A DNA stretch of 64,000 nt from CAVZTA01 sp963778025 (GTDB lineage: Bacteria; Chloroflexota; Limnocylindria; Limnocylindrales; CSP1-4), in contig CAVZTA010000019.1 in NCBI GenBank assembly GCA_963778025.1, forward strand, positions 372,001 through 436,000, read 5' to 3'. Under the pieces are notes generated by a model that ran no database searches, was not told where the DNA came from, and saw only the letters and a list, made by a program, of their open reading frames with translations. Position 1 is the stretch's first letter. Each line of letters begins with the position of its first letter. A program made the position numbers and the translations under genes. Below are positions 9,194 to 18,403 of the stretch, in pieces.

Positions 9194-10462
9194 ATGGAAG
9201 CCCGGATCGTCTCCCTGCCACTCGCTGTCGTCCCGGACCGGCCGTCCGTCGAGATCGACGGCGACCGGATCGTCGTCGAACAGCTCGTCCTCACGGACGC
9301 GGCCCTCGCGGCGGCGCTCGCCGAGCGTCCCTCGGAGGACCGGCCGGCCGTGGTCGCGCGGGCGTTGCGGATCGGGCTGCTCGCGATCCAGGACGCGGCG
9401 GTCGCCATGGATGCCGATGTGGTGCGCCAGGAGTTCGAGGGGCTCCTGCGTCGGACCGAGGCGGCGAACGAGCGGGCGGCCCAGACGCTCGAGGCCACGC
9501 TCCGGGCGAACTTCGCCGATGGCGAGGGACGGTTGCCGCGCACGCTCGAGACGTTCCTGGGCGATCGGGGCGCGCTCCGCCGCTTCGTCGGCGAGCTGTT
9601 CGATGAGACCAAGCGTGATTCGGCGATCGGGCGGATCGGCACGCTGCTCGGGCAGTACTTCGACGGCGATGCCTCGAAGCTCGCCGTGCTCCTCGACCCG
9701 ACGCGGCTGGGATCGCCCCTGCACCAGTTCCGGACGGAGATCGCCGAGGGCTTCCGCGGTGTCCACGAGCGCCTGGCCGCGCTCGAGGCCGCGCACAAGG
9801 CCCGGGCCGAGGAGCGGGCGAAGGGCACCGCCAAGGGCGGCGACTTCGAGGACGTGCTCGAGGGCATGCTCGGCACGATCGCCCGTGGTGCGGGGGATCT
9901 GCTCGACCGCACCGGCACGGACGAGGGCGCGGTGCTGAAGTCCAGGAAGGGCGACTTCGTCCTGACCATCGACTCGCGGCTCGCGCGTGGCGCCGACCTG
10001 CGCGTGGTCGTCGAGGCCAAGGACCGACCCATGTCGATGCGCGCCATCCGCGATGAGCTGCGCGAGGCGCGCGAGAACCGCTGTGCGAGCGTCGCGATCG
10101 CCGTGTTCAGCGCGGCGCATGCGCCCACGGGCGTGGCGCCGTTCGCCATCGTGGGCGACGACGTCTACGCGGTCGTGGATCCGGCCGATCCGGAGCTGCC
10201 GACGCTCGAGGCCGCCGTCCGGCTCGCGCGGCTGCTCGCGCTGGCGAGCCTGCGGGAGCGCGAGGTCGAGATCGATCCGTCGGTCATCTCCGCGGCCCTG
10301 TCCGGGATCCGGGAGCAGCTCGACGCGATCCGTCAGCTCAAGACGCAGCTCACCTCGATCAGCAACGCGACCAAGGGCGTGTGGACCGGCCTCGACCAGC
10401 TTCGCGCGTCGATCCTGACCAAGGTCGTCGAGGCCGAAGCGGAATTGCGCGTGGCGTCGTAA
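9194..10462 (+). CDS. Putative PD-(D/E)XK nuclease-like protein with helical N-terminal half
   Basis: I do not recognise a named family. The N-terminal ~210 residues are charged and predicted helical (runs such as FEGLLRRTEAANERAAQTLEATL), with coiled-coil character around LAALEAAHKARAEERAKG. They are followed by GGDFEDVLEGML, KSRKGDFVLTID and VVVEAKDR, which together match the E...D...ExK spacing of restriction-endonuclease-fold nucleases, as in the C-terminal part of RmuC/DUF2130-like proteins. The C-terminal ~80 residues are again helical. ATG 9194, after GAGGAT, is preferred over the upstream GTG at 9152, which lies inside a perfect inverted repeat. The gene sits between two related subtilases. 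It may process DNA, but the active-site reading is my inference. Confidence 0.6.
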   Translation: MEARIVSLPLAVVPDRPSVEIDGDRIVVEQLVLTDAALAAALAERPSEDRPAVVARALRIGLLAIQDAAVAMDADVVRQEFEGLLRRTEAANERAAQTLEATLRANFADGEGRLPRTLETFLGDRGALRRFVGELFDETKRDSAIGRIGTLLGQYFDGDASKLAVLLDPTRLGSPLHQFRTEIAEGFRGVHERLAALEAAHKARAEERAKGTAKGGDFEDVLEGMLGTIARGAGDLLDRTGTDEGAVLKSRKGDFVLTIDSRLARGADLRVVVEAKDRPMSMRAIRDELREARENRCASVAIAVFSAAHAPTGVAPFAIVGDDVYAVVDPADPELPTLEAAVRLARLLALASLREREVEIDPSVISAALSGIREQLDAIRQLKTQLTSISNATKGVWTGLDQLRASILTKVVEAEAELRVAS

Positions 10463-10470
10463 CAACAGGA

Positions 10471-10487
10471 TCGGGGACACCCCCCGA
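10471..10487 (+). terminator. Possible terminator hairpin after the nuclease-like gene
   Basis: TCGGGG (10471-10476) pairs with CCCCGA (10482-10487) across a five-base loop, eight bases after the TAA stop. There is no T-tract, as is common in GC-rich genomes. Confidence 0.35.
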
Positions 10488-10555
10488 CCGTCCCGGTGAC
10501 GGGCGGGTCGGAGTCGCCTACCCTCTCGCCACACGTCGCGCCGAACGAGGGGGCC

Positions 10556-12584
10556 ATGTCCGTCACCGTCACGCACCATCGCGCTCGCCAGGCGCTCGGC
10601 GCCCTCGGCCGTCCTGCTCGCGGCCGCGTTGTCGGTGCCGGCTCCGGCGGCCGCACGCGGCCCCCTGGGCGCCGATGTGCCTGCCGCGTCGACGAGCGAC
10701 GCCGACCGCCTCATCGTCACGTACCGCACCGGAACGACCGAGGCGGTGCGTCGCGGCATCCGTCTCGGGGCGAGCGCGAAGCTCGTTCGGACGCTCGATC
10801 TCATCCACGCGGACGTGGTCAAGCCGGTCGGGACGTCCCTGCGCGATGCGATGGCCACGCTGCGGGCGGATCCGCGCGTCGCAGCGGTGCAGGTCGACCA
10901 CAAGCTCTACCTCGACAGCGACCCCACCCAGGAGCCCGACTACGACCTGCAATGGGGGCTCGAGAACGCCGGCGGGACGTCGTTCGAGGGCTACGACCAG
11001 GTGCCCGACGTCGACATCGACGCGTCGGCGGCCTGGGGCTCCGTCACCGGCGCCGGCGTGACCGTCGCGGTCATCGACGACGGCGTCGACTTCGGCCATC
11101 CGGATCTGGCGGGTCAGGCGTGGACGAACCCCGGCGAGTCGGGCGGCGGCAAGGAGACGAACGGCGTCGACGACGACGACAACGGCTACATCGACGACGT
11201 CCACGGCGCGAACGTCTGCTTCGACGCCGCCGACGGCGTGCTCCATGTCCCGGGCGCCGACTTCCATGGGACGTCCGTGTCCAGCGTCATCGCGGCCGCC
11301 GCGAATGGCGTCGGCATCACCGGCGTCGCCCCCGACGCCCGGATCATGGGCGTCCGTTTCCTCGTCAGCGACAAGTGCGACACCGACTCGTACGCCGTGC
11401 TCGCGATCCAGTACGCCATCGACATGGGCGCGAAGATCATCAACGCGTCGTGGGGCGGGCCGTTCCCGAGCCCCGCGCTGGAGGACGCGATCTCGGCGGC
11501 CAGCGACGCCGGCGTCCTGTTCGTCGCCGCGGCCGGCAACGACGGCAGCTCCGTGAAGCACTGGCCGGCGGCGAGCGACCAGCCCAACCTGGTGTCCGTC
11601 GGCGCGATCGATCCCGATGGCGCGATGGCCGCGTATTCGAACTACGGCGCGTGGGTCGACCTCGCTGCACCGGGCACCGACATCTGCCTGGCGCGAGCGA
11701 CGCCGTATTCGACCGCGACGTACTGCGGCTGGTCGGGGACGTCGTTCGCGGCGCCGTTCGTCTCGGGGACGGCCGCCCTGCTCGCCCAGGCCCAGCCGAC
11801 GCTGCTCGGGAACGCCGGGGCGCTCCGCTCGAAGCTCATCCTGAGCGGCTGGAAGGGCGGCAGCTCCGTGACGGGCAAGACGAGCAGCGGCCGCGTCCTG
11901 GACGTGGCGACGGGGCTCGACTTCACGCTCCCGGTCCAGCCGCTGCCGGTGACCGCCACGCCGCGCGTCGCGACGACCCTCGGGACGTCGACGGCGGTCA
12001 CGCATCTCGTGTGGCCGGTGGCGACCGATGCGAGCGGCATCGATTCGTATCGCGTCCGCTATCGGCCGGCCAGCAGCGCCACCTGGACCTGGGCGACGAC
12101 CGGGACGACGAACCGCTACGTCGACCCGACGCTCTCGATCGCCGTGAGCTACGTCGTCGAGATCCGGGCGCGCGATCACGGCGGCAACGAGAGCGTGCTC
12201 ACGTTCCCCCTGAAGCTCGTGCGCTCGCAGGAGAACGTGTCCGCGATCACGTACACCGGGACCTGGAAGCCGTCGTCGTCGTCGAGCGCGTCCAGCGGGG
12301 CGACGAAGTACGCGACCAGCGCCGGCGCGAGCGCGACCTTCAGCTTCACCGGCAAGGGGGTCTCGGTCATCGCGCCCCAGAGCACGACGCGCGGGTCCGC
12401 GAAGGTCTACGTCGACGGCGTGTACCTCAAGACCATCAGCCTGTACTCGTCGAGCGCCCAGAGCCGGCGGGTCGTGTTCGCCCAGGCGTGGGCGACGAGC
12501 GGCGCGCACAAGGTCAAGCTCGCCGTCGTCGGCACGAGCGGCCACCCGCGCGTCGACATCGACGCGTTCGTCGTCACGCAGTAG
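10556..12584 (+). CDS. Secreted S8 subtilase sharing C-terminal module with its neighbour
   Basis: The conserved frame holds a signal peptide (SAVLLAAALSVPAPAAARG), a short propeptide and a subtilisin domain with Asp in AVIDDGVDFGHPDL, His in DFHGTSVSS and Ser in GTSFAAPFVSG, so the triad is complete. An FnIII-like segment and the same ~110-residue terminal beta-sandwich as in the 6444-8963 subtilase follow (ITYTGTW to RVDIDAFVVTQ). The only good start, ATG 10556, is one base out of frame with the signal peptide, so an extra base probably lies near 10577; otherwise a rare TTG at 10629 inside the signal peptide would be needed. It is more compact than its paralogue and lacks the Pro-Thr linker. 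It probably hydrolyses extracellular protein. Confidence 0.88.
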
Positions 12585-12599
12585 CGCGCTCGCTCCGGT

Positions 12600-13322
12600 C
12601 TAGCTCGGGCCGATCGGCGCGCCTGCCACCCGGCCCGTCCGGAGCGCGAGCGCGCCCAAGGCGAGGCAGGCGGGACACGCGGCGTCCGCCCAATCACCGG
12701 TGGCGGCGTCGTTCATCGCTTCGCCGTCGGCGGTCTCGGGGTGTCTGCCGCGGATCCGGCGCCAGCCGAGGTAGCCGACCGCGGCGAGGATCACGAACCC
12801 ACCGACGAGCACGAGGCCGAGGCTGCCGACCCGCGCCGCGATGTCCGTCGCGGCCGGTCCGAGCGCATAGCCCAGGGCGAGATGCCCGCCGACGAACACG
12901 GTGTTGCCGACGGCGAGTCCCGCCAGGAACCGCGCGAACGGCAGCGCCGCCAATCCCGCCGCGGCGATCGCGACGATGCGCACGCCTGGCGTCGCCCGCG
13001 ACACCGCCACGCCGGTCGCCCCGCGTTGCCGCAGGCGGACGGCGAGCGCTTCGACCCGCGCCTCGCCCACGCCGACACGCCGAAGGACCCCGAGGACCAG
13101 GCGGCGACCCGCCCCGCGCACGAGCAGGAACTGGACGGCACCGCCCGCGATGGTGGCGGCGATGATGAGTGCCGCGCCCGCGAGCGGGACGCCACCGTCG
13201 CGAGCCAGCGCCGCACCAGCGCCGAGCACGATGAGATCGCCAGGGACAGGGATCGGCAGCCCCAGCTCCTTCACGAACAGCAGCACCACCGCCAGACCGA
13301 GGCCGAGGGCGAGAGCGTCCAC
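12600..13322 (-). CDS. DedA/SNARE-associated family membrane protein
   Basis: A 240-residue polytopic membrane protein. The N-terminal ELGLPIPVPGDLIVLGAGAALA is a DedA-family signature. A re-entrant and helical region follows, with the conserved SRATPGVRIVAIAAAGLAALPFARFLAGLAVGN pattern given here in two parts: SRATPGVRIVAIAAAG and PFARFLAG. Family members act as undecaprenyl-phosphate or phospholipid flippases, or in proton-dependent membrane homeostasis. The start is GTG 13322. The last ~40 residues are soluble and contain a DAACPAC motif that could bind metal or form a disulfide; I do not know this tail from other members. It is convergent with the second subtilase. Confidence 0.85.
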   Translation of the reverse strand: MDALALGLGLAVVLLFVKELGLPIPVPGDLIVLGAGAALARDGGVPLAGAALIIAATIAGGAVQFLLVRGAGRRLVLGVLRRVGVGEARVEALAVRLRQRGATGVAVSRATPGVRIVAIAAAGLAALPFARFLAGLAVGNTVFVGGHLALGYALGPAATDIAARVGSLGLVLVGGFVILAAVGYLGWRRIRGRHPETADGEAMNDAATGDWADAACPACLALGALALRTGRVAGAPIGPS

Positions 13323-13367
13323 GTCCGGGATACGCGGAGCAGGGCGACCGGGATGACGCTCGGCCCG

Positions 13368-14229
13368 TCAGTCGCCGCGACGGACCGTCGCCTCGATCAA
13401 CCCGTGGGGTTGGGTCGTCGCGACGAAGATCTCCCGGTCATTGGTCTGACCGAACGGCGACAGGTCGACGAGCCAGTGGTGCAGGTTCGGCAGCTGCATG
13501 TGGACCTCGTCGACGGCCGGATGGTGCTCGAGCACGGCCTTCGCCATGATCCAGATCGACGCCTGCACCGACGCACTGTGGTGGGTCGTGAACGTGTCGA
13601 GCAGCGTCCCCTTGATGCCCTCGAACGACGCGTCGTAGTCGAAGGCATCGTCGGCGGCGGTCGCCGGGCCGTACACCCAGTCGACCGTCATCTTCGTCGC
13701 CATGATCCGGTCGTCGGTCTCGGGCAGGGTCGTCCACTGGTCGCGCGGGAAGCCACCGAACGCACTGCGCGCGGTCTTCATCACGATCAGATCCTCGATG
13801 CCCGGCCGCGACGCTCATCCGGTCGAGGATCGCCGTCACGCGGCACGTCCGGGTGAGCTCGCCGGAACGGACGAACGCGTCCTCGGCGGGGCCGCTCGCG
13901 GTGGGCATCCGCGACCAGGGATGCTCGCCGATGGTCACCCGGGCGCTGGCGACCTGCTCGGGCTGGATGTGGTGGCTCGCGAGGGCGAGGGCGAACCGCT
14001 CGATCGAGCTCGTCAGATGCTCGTGCGCCAGGGCGTAGACCGTGTTCTTCATCGTGTCGGTCGCCACGACGCCGGTGTTGTCGTCATCGGTGTAGGCACG
14101 CGAGAAGCGGCCCTCGAGCGCGATGTCGACCGTGAGATCGCGGACGGTGTGGCGCGCGCCGTCGCGGACGATCTTGACGAGGCGGATCGCGGACTTGCCG
14201 TAGCGGTCAGCGGCCAGCTGGATGGTCAT
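13368..14229 (-). CDS. Urate oxidase (uricase), one frame change
   Basis: Cofactor-free oxidation of urate to 5-hydroxyisourate. The start ATG 14229 overlaps the preceding gene's stop (ATGA) and follows GGGGAG. N-terminal motifs YGKSAIRLVKI (catalytic Lys) and NTGVVATDTMKNTVY (catalytic Thr) are present. The second half gives FPRDQWTTLPETDDRI and the uricase signature NLHHWLVDLSPFG, then PHGLIEATV. The two halves lie in frames offset by one, joining near GCCGGGCATCGAGG at ~13805; removing one G gives a continuous AAGIEDLIVMKT. The full length of ~286 residues matches the family. It is the last gene of the HIU hydrolase-OHCU decarboxylase-uricase operon. Confidence 0.93.
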
Positions 14230-14760
14230 CTCCCCTCCCCGTTCAGCTGCTTCAGCCATCGATCCTGGGCGATGTCGAGGACGGCGATCAGGCCGCGCCG
14301 CAGCTCCTTGTCACGCGGACGGTCGAAGGCATCCTCGAAGATCGGGATGAGCACGCGGCGCGGCCGGCCCGCGACGAAGATGCAGAACCGGAAGCCGAAC
14401 TTCGCTTCGTAGGCCTCGTTGAGGCGCAGGAGCTCCCCGTCGACACGTCGACGCTCCGCTTCGGCCGCGGCATCGGCGGCGTGGCGGTCGTAGCCCTGCT
14501 CGACGAAGCTCATCGCGGACACGCTGCCGGGTGGCGCGCCGAGGCGGGGATGCGCGTCGATCAGCTCGACCTGCTCGTCCTCGGGCATCGCGTACGGCGA
14601 CCGTGCGCGCGACGCCCCAGAAGGCGTCCCAGGTCCGGTACGGCCGCTCGGCGGCAAGGCGACGGAGATACCGTGGCGCACCCTCGAACCACGGAGCGAC
14701 CGCCTCGACGAACGCCGATCCCGACATCCGGTCCAGCTCCTCGATCGTCGCGGCCGCCAT
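14226..14760 (-). CDS. OHCU decarboxylase, one frame change
   Basis: Decarboxylates 2-oxo-4-hydroxy-4-carboxy-5-ureidoimidazoline to S-allantoin. It starts at ATG 14760, overlapping the HIU hydrolase stop, and ends in a 4-bp overlap with uricase. The N-terminal part (MAAATIEELDRMSGSAFVEAV) is in one frame. Near 14600 one extra base shifts the reading to DEQVELIDAHPRLGA, containing the catalytic His, and NEAYEAKFGFRFCIFVAG, the conserved C-terminal motif. About 177 residues in all, the family size. Its place between the two other urate-pathway enzymes is the usual context and supports the assignment. Confidence 0.92.
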
Positions 14761-15110
14761 CAGCTCCCGCGGTAGGTCGTCATGCCGAAGGGCGCGAGCA
14801 GGAGCGGGATGTGGTAGCTCCGACCGGTGTCGCGGACCTCGAAGTCGACGGCGAAGCGGGTGAAGAACGGCCGCTCGCGGCCACGGGCGACGTCCATCTC
14901 GAGGCGGTATCGGCCGGGCTGGAGCGGGCGCTCGAGGAGATCGCGGATCCGCCCGTCGCCATCGGTCATCGCCTGCGTCATGCGGGCCGGCTTCTCGCCC
15001 ACGTCGAGCCGGTAGAGCGTCACGGGCACATTGGTCGCCGGCATGCCCGTTTCCGTGTCGAGCACGTGCGTGGAGATGGTGAAGGTCGCGTGGTCGGCGC
15101 CGGACGCCAT
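14760..15110 (-). CDS. 5-hydroxyisourate hydrolase (transthyretin-like)
   Basis: Hydrolyses 5-hydroxyisourate to OHCU in urate breakdown. The protein contains the N-terminal STHVLDTETG with the catalytic His and ends in YRGS, the diagnostic C-terminal tetrapeptide, preceded by YHIPLLLAPFGMTT. ATG 15110 follows GGAGGATACC at ideal spacing, giving 116 residues, normal for the family. It is the first gene of the urate operon and is divergent from the DUF3830 gene across 65 bp, which must hold both promoters. No secretion signal is present, so it acts in the cytoplasm. Confidence 0.95.
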   Translation of the reverse strand: MASGADHATFTISTHVLDTETGMPATNVPVTLYRLDVGEKPARMTQAMTDGDGRIRDLLERPLQPGRYRLEMDVARGRERPFFTRFAVDFEVRDTGRSYHIPLLLAPFGMTTYRGS

Positions 15111-15175
15111 CGGTATCCTCCGTGGGCAACGCGCGGGCGGGTCGTGCCGGCGCGACGCAGGCCAGGGGTGCAAGC

Positions 15176-15598
15176 GTGGGCGATCTCGCGATCCGGGTCG
15201 GCGATCTTCACTTTACCGCTCGCTGGGATCCGAACGCGCCGCTCACGCAGGCCGCGATCCGCAAGATGCTGCCCATCGAGCGGCAGCTGATCCACTGCCG
15301 ATGGACGGGCGAATCGACGTGGATCCCGTTCGGCGACTTCCGGCCGGGGCTCGAGTGGGAGAACCACACGTCGCACCCGCTCCCCGGCCAGCTGGCGATC
15401 TACCCCGGCGGGATCTCGGAGTGCGAGATCTTCTTCCCCTACGGCGGCTGCCTGACGTCGTCGAAGGTGGGTCAGCTCGCGGCGAACGTGTTCTGCGAGA
15501 TCATCCCCGACGATGGCTGGCAGGACCGCCTGCGCGAGATCGGGCGGCGGTGTCTCTGGGACGGCGCGCAGGACATCTCGATCACGGAGGTGGGGTGA
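15176..15598 (+). CDS. DUF3830 family protein (cyclophilin-like fold)
   Basis: About 140 residues from GTG 15176, which follows CAGGGG. The sequence LPIERQLIHCRWTGESTWIPFGDF and the later YPGGISECEIFFPYGG are characteristic of DUF3830; the first is given here only as LIHCRWTGESTWIP plus context. Members have a cyclophilin-like beta-barrel and are often encoded near purine, pyrimidine or hydantoin catabolic genes; their reaction is not known. It heads a plus-strand unit with two small membrane proteins and a hydantoinase/allantoinase, divergent from the urate operon. I infer a role in ureide or cyclic amide use from that context only. Confidence 0.8.
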   Translation: MGDLAIRVGDLHFTARWDPNAPLTQAAIRKMLPIERQLIHCRWTGESTWIPFGDFRPGLEWENHTSHPLPGQLAIYPGGISECEIFFPYGGCLTSSKVGQLAANVFCEIIPDDGWQDRLREIGRRCLWDGAQDISITEVG

Positions 15599-15635
15599 CG
15601 GCGCCACGTCGAGGTGACGCCGCGCTGTCCGGCAC

Positions 15636-16031
15636 GTGATCGACGTCGACGCCGCTGTCGCGATCGTGGTGCTCATCATCCTGTTCGGCACCCTGTTCGG
15701 GATCATCCTGTGGACGAGGGATGCGCCGCCGTACGACGACGGGGTCGGCGGGCAATGGGCCGACTACCTGCCGGAACCGCTGGAGGACGAAGGTTGGGCC
15801 GAGCCGCCACCGCGGACGAAGGCACCATGGGAGCAGGATCCGCCCGCGACGGCCGACGACGCGGCGAGCGAGGGCGCGGCGAGCGAGGGCGCGCGTAGCG
15901 AGGACGCGGCGAGCGAGGACGGGTCGAGATCGGGGGAGCCGGGCGCTGACACGGATGCGGCCCCGGCCGGCACTGACGCTTCGCTCGGGACGGGCGACGC
16001 AGCGGGGCGAGAGCCCCCACGAGGAGGGTGA
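15636..16031 (+). CDS. Single-pass membrane protein with acidic low-complexity tail
   Basis: A 131-residue product from GTG 15636. One strong membrane helix (AVAIVVLIILFGTLFGIILW, residues 7-26) is followed by a Trp/Pro-containing segment (GQWADYLPEPLEDEGWAEPP) and a tail of Ala-Ser-Glu repeats (EGAASEGARSEDAASED). The stop overlaps the start of the next gene by one base (TGATG), so the two are translationally coupled. I do not recognise a family. With the next gene it sits between DUF3830 and the hydantoinase, which suggests a linked envelope role. Confidence 0.6.
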   Translation: MIDVDAAVAIVVLIILFGTLFGIILWTRDAPPYDDGVGGQWADYLPEPLEDEGWAEPPPRTKAPWEQDPPATADDAASEGAASEGARSEDAASEDGSRSGEPGADTDAAPAGTDASLGTGDAAGREPPRGG

Positions 16032-16459
16032 TGGAGACGTTCGGCCTGGTCTGGCTCGCGATCATCGTGCTGGGCGTGCTGCTGATGGGCGGGATCGTGG
16101 TCGGCGGTCGCGGTCGCCGCGGGCCGTCACGCCGTCACCAGCCGACCGATGGATCGGCGACCGATGCCGCGGTGCTCGGTGGGGTCGCGGCGTCGACGAT
16201 GGTGCCGGGCGATGGCGGCGTCAGGACGAACGATGGCGGCGGGGACGAGCACGACGACGGCGCGGCCACCTCGGGCGATGGCAGCTCGAGCGGCGGCGAC
16301 TGGGCCGATGAGGGAGGTGGCGGTGAGGCCGGTGGCGCTGGCTCCGGCGGTGATACCGGTGACGCCGATGGCTCGGCGGCTCCGATGGCGGAAGCGGTGG
16401 GGGCGATACCGGTGGTGGTGGTGGCGGCGACGTCGTCGCCTGAGGCGGCGACCGCGTGA
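16031..16459 (+). CDS. Single-pass membrane protein with Gly/Asp-rich tail
   Basis: ATG 16031, with GAGGAGG upstream, starts METFGLVWLAIIVLGVLLMGGIVV, one membrane helix near the N-terminus. A basic stop-transfer region (GRGRRGPSRRH) and a long Gly/Asp/Ser-rich low-complexity segment follow. A short hydrophobic VGAIPVVVVAATSS comes near the end. The stop overlaps the hydantoinase GTG start by four bases. No family is recognised. The layout, a helix followed by a disordered tail, matches the upstream gene, so the pair may be related or work together. Confidence 0.55.
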   Translation: METFGLVWLAIIVLGVLLMGGIVVGGRGRRGPSRRHQPTDGSATDAAVLGGVAASTMVPGDGGVRTNDGGGDEHDDGAATSGDGSSSGGDWADEGGGGEAGGAGSGGDTGDADGSAAPMAEAVGAIPVVVVAATSSPEAATA

Positions 16460-17862
16460 GCTTCGACCTCGTCGTACGTGGCGGGACGGTCGTCACCGCG
16501 TCGGGCTCCCATCGTGCGGACGTCGGCGTGCGCGGCGGGCGGATCGAGGCGATCGAGCCGTCGCTTGGCGAGGACGGCGCGAACGCGTCCACCGTCATCG
16601 ACGCGGCGGGGCTGCTCGTCCTGCCCGGGGTCGTGGATGCGCACACGCACACGCGCGTGGCATCTGACGCCGCGCCCGACCGCTTCTTCCAGGACTCGGT
16701 GGCCGCCGCCTTCGGCGGCACGACGACGTTCCTCGCGTTCAACAACCCGGGCACCGGGTCCTCACCGGCCGCGGAGCGGTCGCTGCTCACGGGACTCCGC
16801 GAGTGGCGTGACGTCGTCGCGAACGACAGCGCGGTCGATGTCGGGATCTCGCTCGCGGTGTCCGGGCGGATGGACGACCCGCTGGGAGAGCTGGAGCGGC
16901 TGGTCGACGACGGCGCGCCGACCGCCAAGGCGTTCATGGTGTTCGACTTCCGGCTGGACGACCGGCGGCTGTTCGAGGCGATGCGTGTCCTGGGTTCGCG
17001 AGGCGGGATGCTCCAGGTCCACTGCGAGGACCCGGTCCTCATCGACACCGCCGTCGCTTCAGCGTTGCAGCATGGTGATACGTCAGCGCGTTACCACGCT
17101 GCTACGCGATCACGCGACGCGGAGGCGGTGGCGACGCGTCGGGTGATGGCCTTCGCGCGTGCCGCGGACGTGCCCGTCCACGTCGTGCACCTGTCCGCAG
17201 CCGAGGCGCTGGAGCACGTCCGTACGGCGCGAGCGGCCGGCGTTCGGGCGACCGCGGAGACGTGCCCGCACTACCTGATCCATGACGCATCGGTCTACGA
17301 CCAGCCCGACGAGCTCGACGTCGCCCGATACGTCATCTCCCCGCCGATCCGCCCCGCCGAGGACCGCGACGCGCTGTGGCAGGGTCTGGCAGACGGCTCC
17401 CTGTCATTGGTCGCCACGGACCACGTTCCCGACCGGCTCGATCGCGAGAAGGCCGACGCTACGCGCGGCGTCCCCTTCGACCAGCTCAGCAACGGCGCAC
17501 CCGGGATCGAGACGCTGCTGGCGACGCTCTATTCCGAGGGCGTGGCGAAAGGCCGCCTGACCGTCGAACGGCTGGTGGACCTGCTCGCCACCACCCCCGC
17601 CCGCCGGTTCGGCCTGCCCGGGAAGGGTGAGCTCGCGCCCGGCTTCGACGCGGATGTCGTCGTGTTCGACCCTGCGGCGCACCGGACGATCCGCGCCGTG
17701 GACCTCCACCACACGAGCGACTACACGCCGTACGAAGGGCTCGAGGTCACCGGGAGCGTCCGCGACGTGTTCGTCCGCGGTCGCGCCGTGATCCGCGACG
17801 GCGCCTTCGTCGGCCAGCGCGGCTTCGGGCGGATCGCCGACCGCGGGCCGATCCTCGCGTGA
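16456..17862 (+). CDS. Dihydropyrimidinase/hydantoinase-allantoinase family cyclic amidohydrolase
   Basis: A 468-residue metal-dependent cyclic amidase. Visible ligands: DAHTHT (the HxH pair), Lys in TAKAFMVF (the carbamylated bridging lysine), His in QVHCED and HVVHLSA, and Asp in ATDHVP. ISPPIR and SNGAPGIET match the dihydropyrimidinase/hydantoinase branch. In this setting, directly beside the urate-to-allantoin enzymes, allantoin is an attractive substrate, which would make it a functional allantoinase. Hydantoins or dihydropyrimidines remain possible, and motif reading cannot separate them. The GTG start at 16456 overlaps the previous stop. Confidence 0.87.
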   Translation: MSFDLVVRGGTVVTASGSHRADVGVRGGRIEAIEPSLGEDGANASTVIDAAGLLVLPGVVDAHTHTRVASDAAPDRFFQDSVAAAFGGTTTFLAFNNPGTGSSPAAERSLLTGLREWRDVVANDSAVDVGISLAVSGRMDDPLGELERLVDDGAPTAKAFMVFDFRLDDRRLFEAMRVLGSRGGMLQVHCEDPVLIDTAVASALQHGDTSARYHAATRSRDAEAVATRRVMAFARAADVPVHVVHLSAAEALEHVRTARAAGVRATAETCPHYLIHDASVYDQPDELDVARYVISPPIRPAEDRDALWQGLADGSLSLVATDHVPDRLDREKADATRGVPFDQLSNGAPGIETLLATLYSEGVAKGRLTVERLVDLLATTPARRFGLPGKGELAPGFDADVVVFDPAAHRTIRAVDLHHTSDYTPYEGLEVTGSVRDVFVRGRAVIRDGAFVGQRGFGRIADRGPILA

Positions 17863-18357
17863 GCGAACGCGCCGTCGGGCGTCGGGACGCGCTCGTCGCG
17901 CCCGCTCGTCGTCGTCATCGTCCTCGCGGCCGCGTGTCTCGTGATCTTCGCCGCTGCCGCGGCCCTCCTGCTGGCGCCCAAGCCCGCCGACCCACCGATG
18001 CGCTGGTCGCCACCCGTCCGCGAAGCGCTGCCGGCCGCGGTCGCGGGCCGTGAGCCGCTTCCGTTCTGTGGCGTCGCCGAAGGCGGCGACGAGGAGTTCG
18101 TGTATCGCTGCCTGGAGCAGGCGATCGCGGCACACCAGGCGGCCGAGGCGGGCATCGTCGGCGCGAGCGACCTCGGCCAACGGGTCCAGATCCTCCGGCT
18201 CCTCGCGGATGGTTCCGCCGAGCTGTTCGTCCTCGGCGACCTCAAGACCGAAGGGCATGACGGGTGGCTGTTCGTGCGGTGCGCCGGGCTGAAGGTCGAA
18301 CAGGATCCGCGCTTCGTCGTCACTCCCGACGGCTGCGGCCCGGCCATCCCGGCCTAG
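17859..18357 (+). CDS. Membrane-anchored hypothetical protein
   Basis: The conserved-looking frame has a signal anchor (LVVVIVLAAACLVIFAAAAALLLAP) followed by an extracytoplasmic domain of ~110 residues with three cysteines (LPFCGVAEGG, FVYRCLEQAI, LFVRCAG). A GTG at 17859 overlaps the hydantoinase stop and is the natural coupled start, but it is one base out of frame with the anchor. An extra base between about 17860 and 17910 is therefore likely. I do not recognise the domain. Its place in the operon suggests an envelope role alongside the two small membrane proteins upstream. Confidence 0.55.
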
Positions 18358-18403
18358 CGCGACACTCCCGAACGCGGCGCGCACGCGGGCTATCCTCGCC
18401 TCG

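Noticed and set aside
10496..13165. An 889-residue open frame over the second subtilase and DedA genes
   Set aside because: Arg/Gly/His-rich composition with no domain pattern; it is a shadow of the subtilase in another frame. Only its ATG at 10556 may matter, as the true start of the subtilase.
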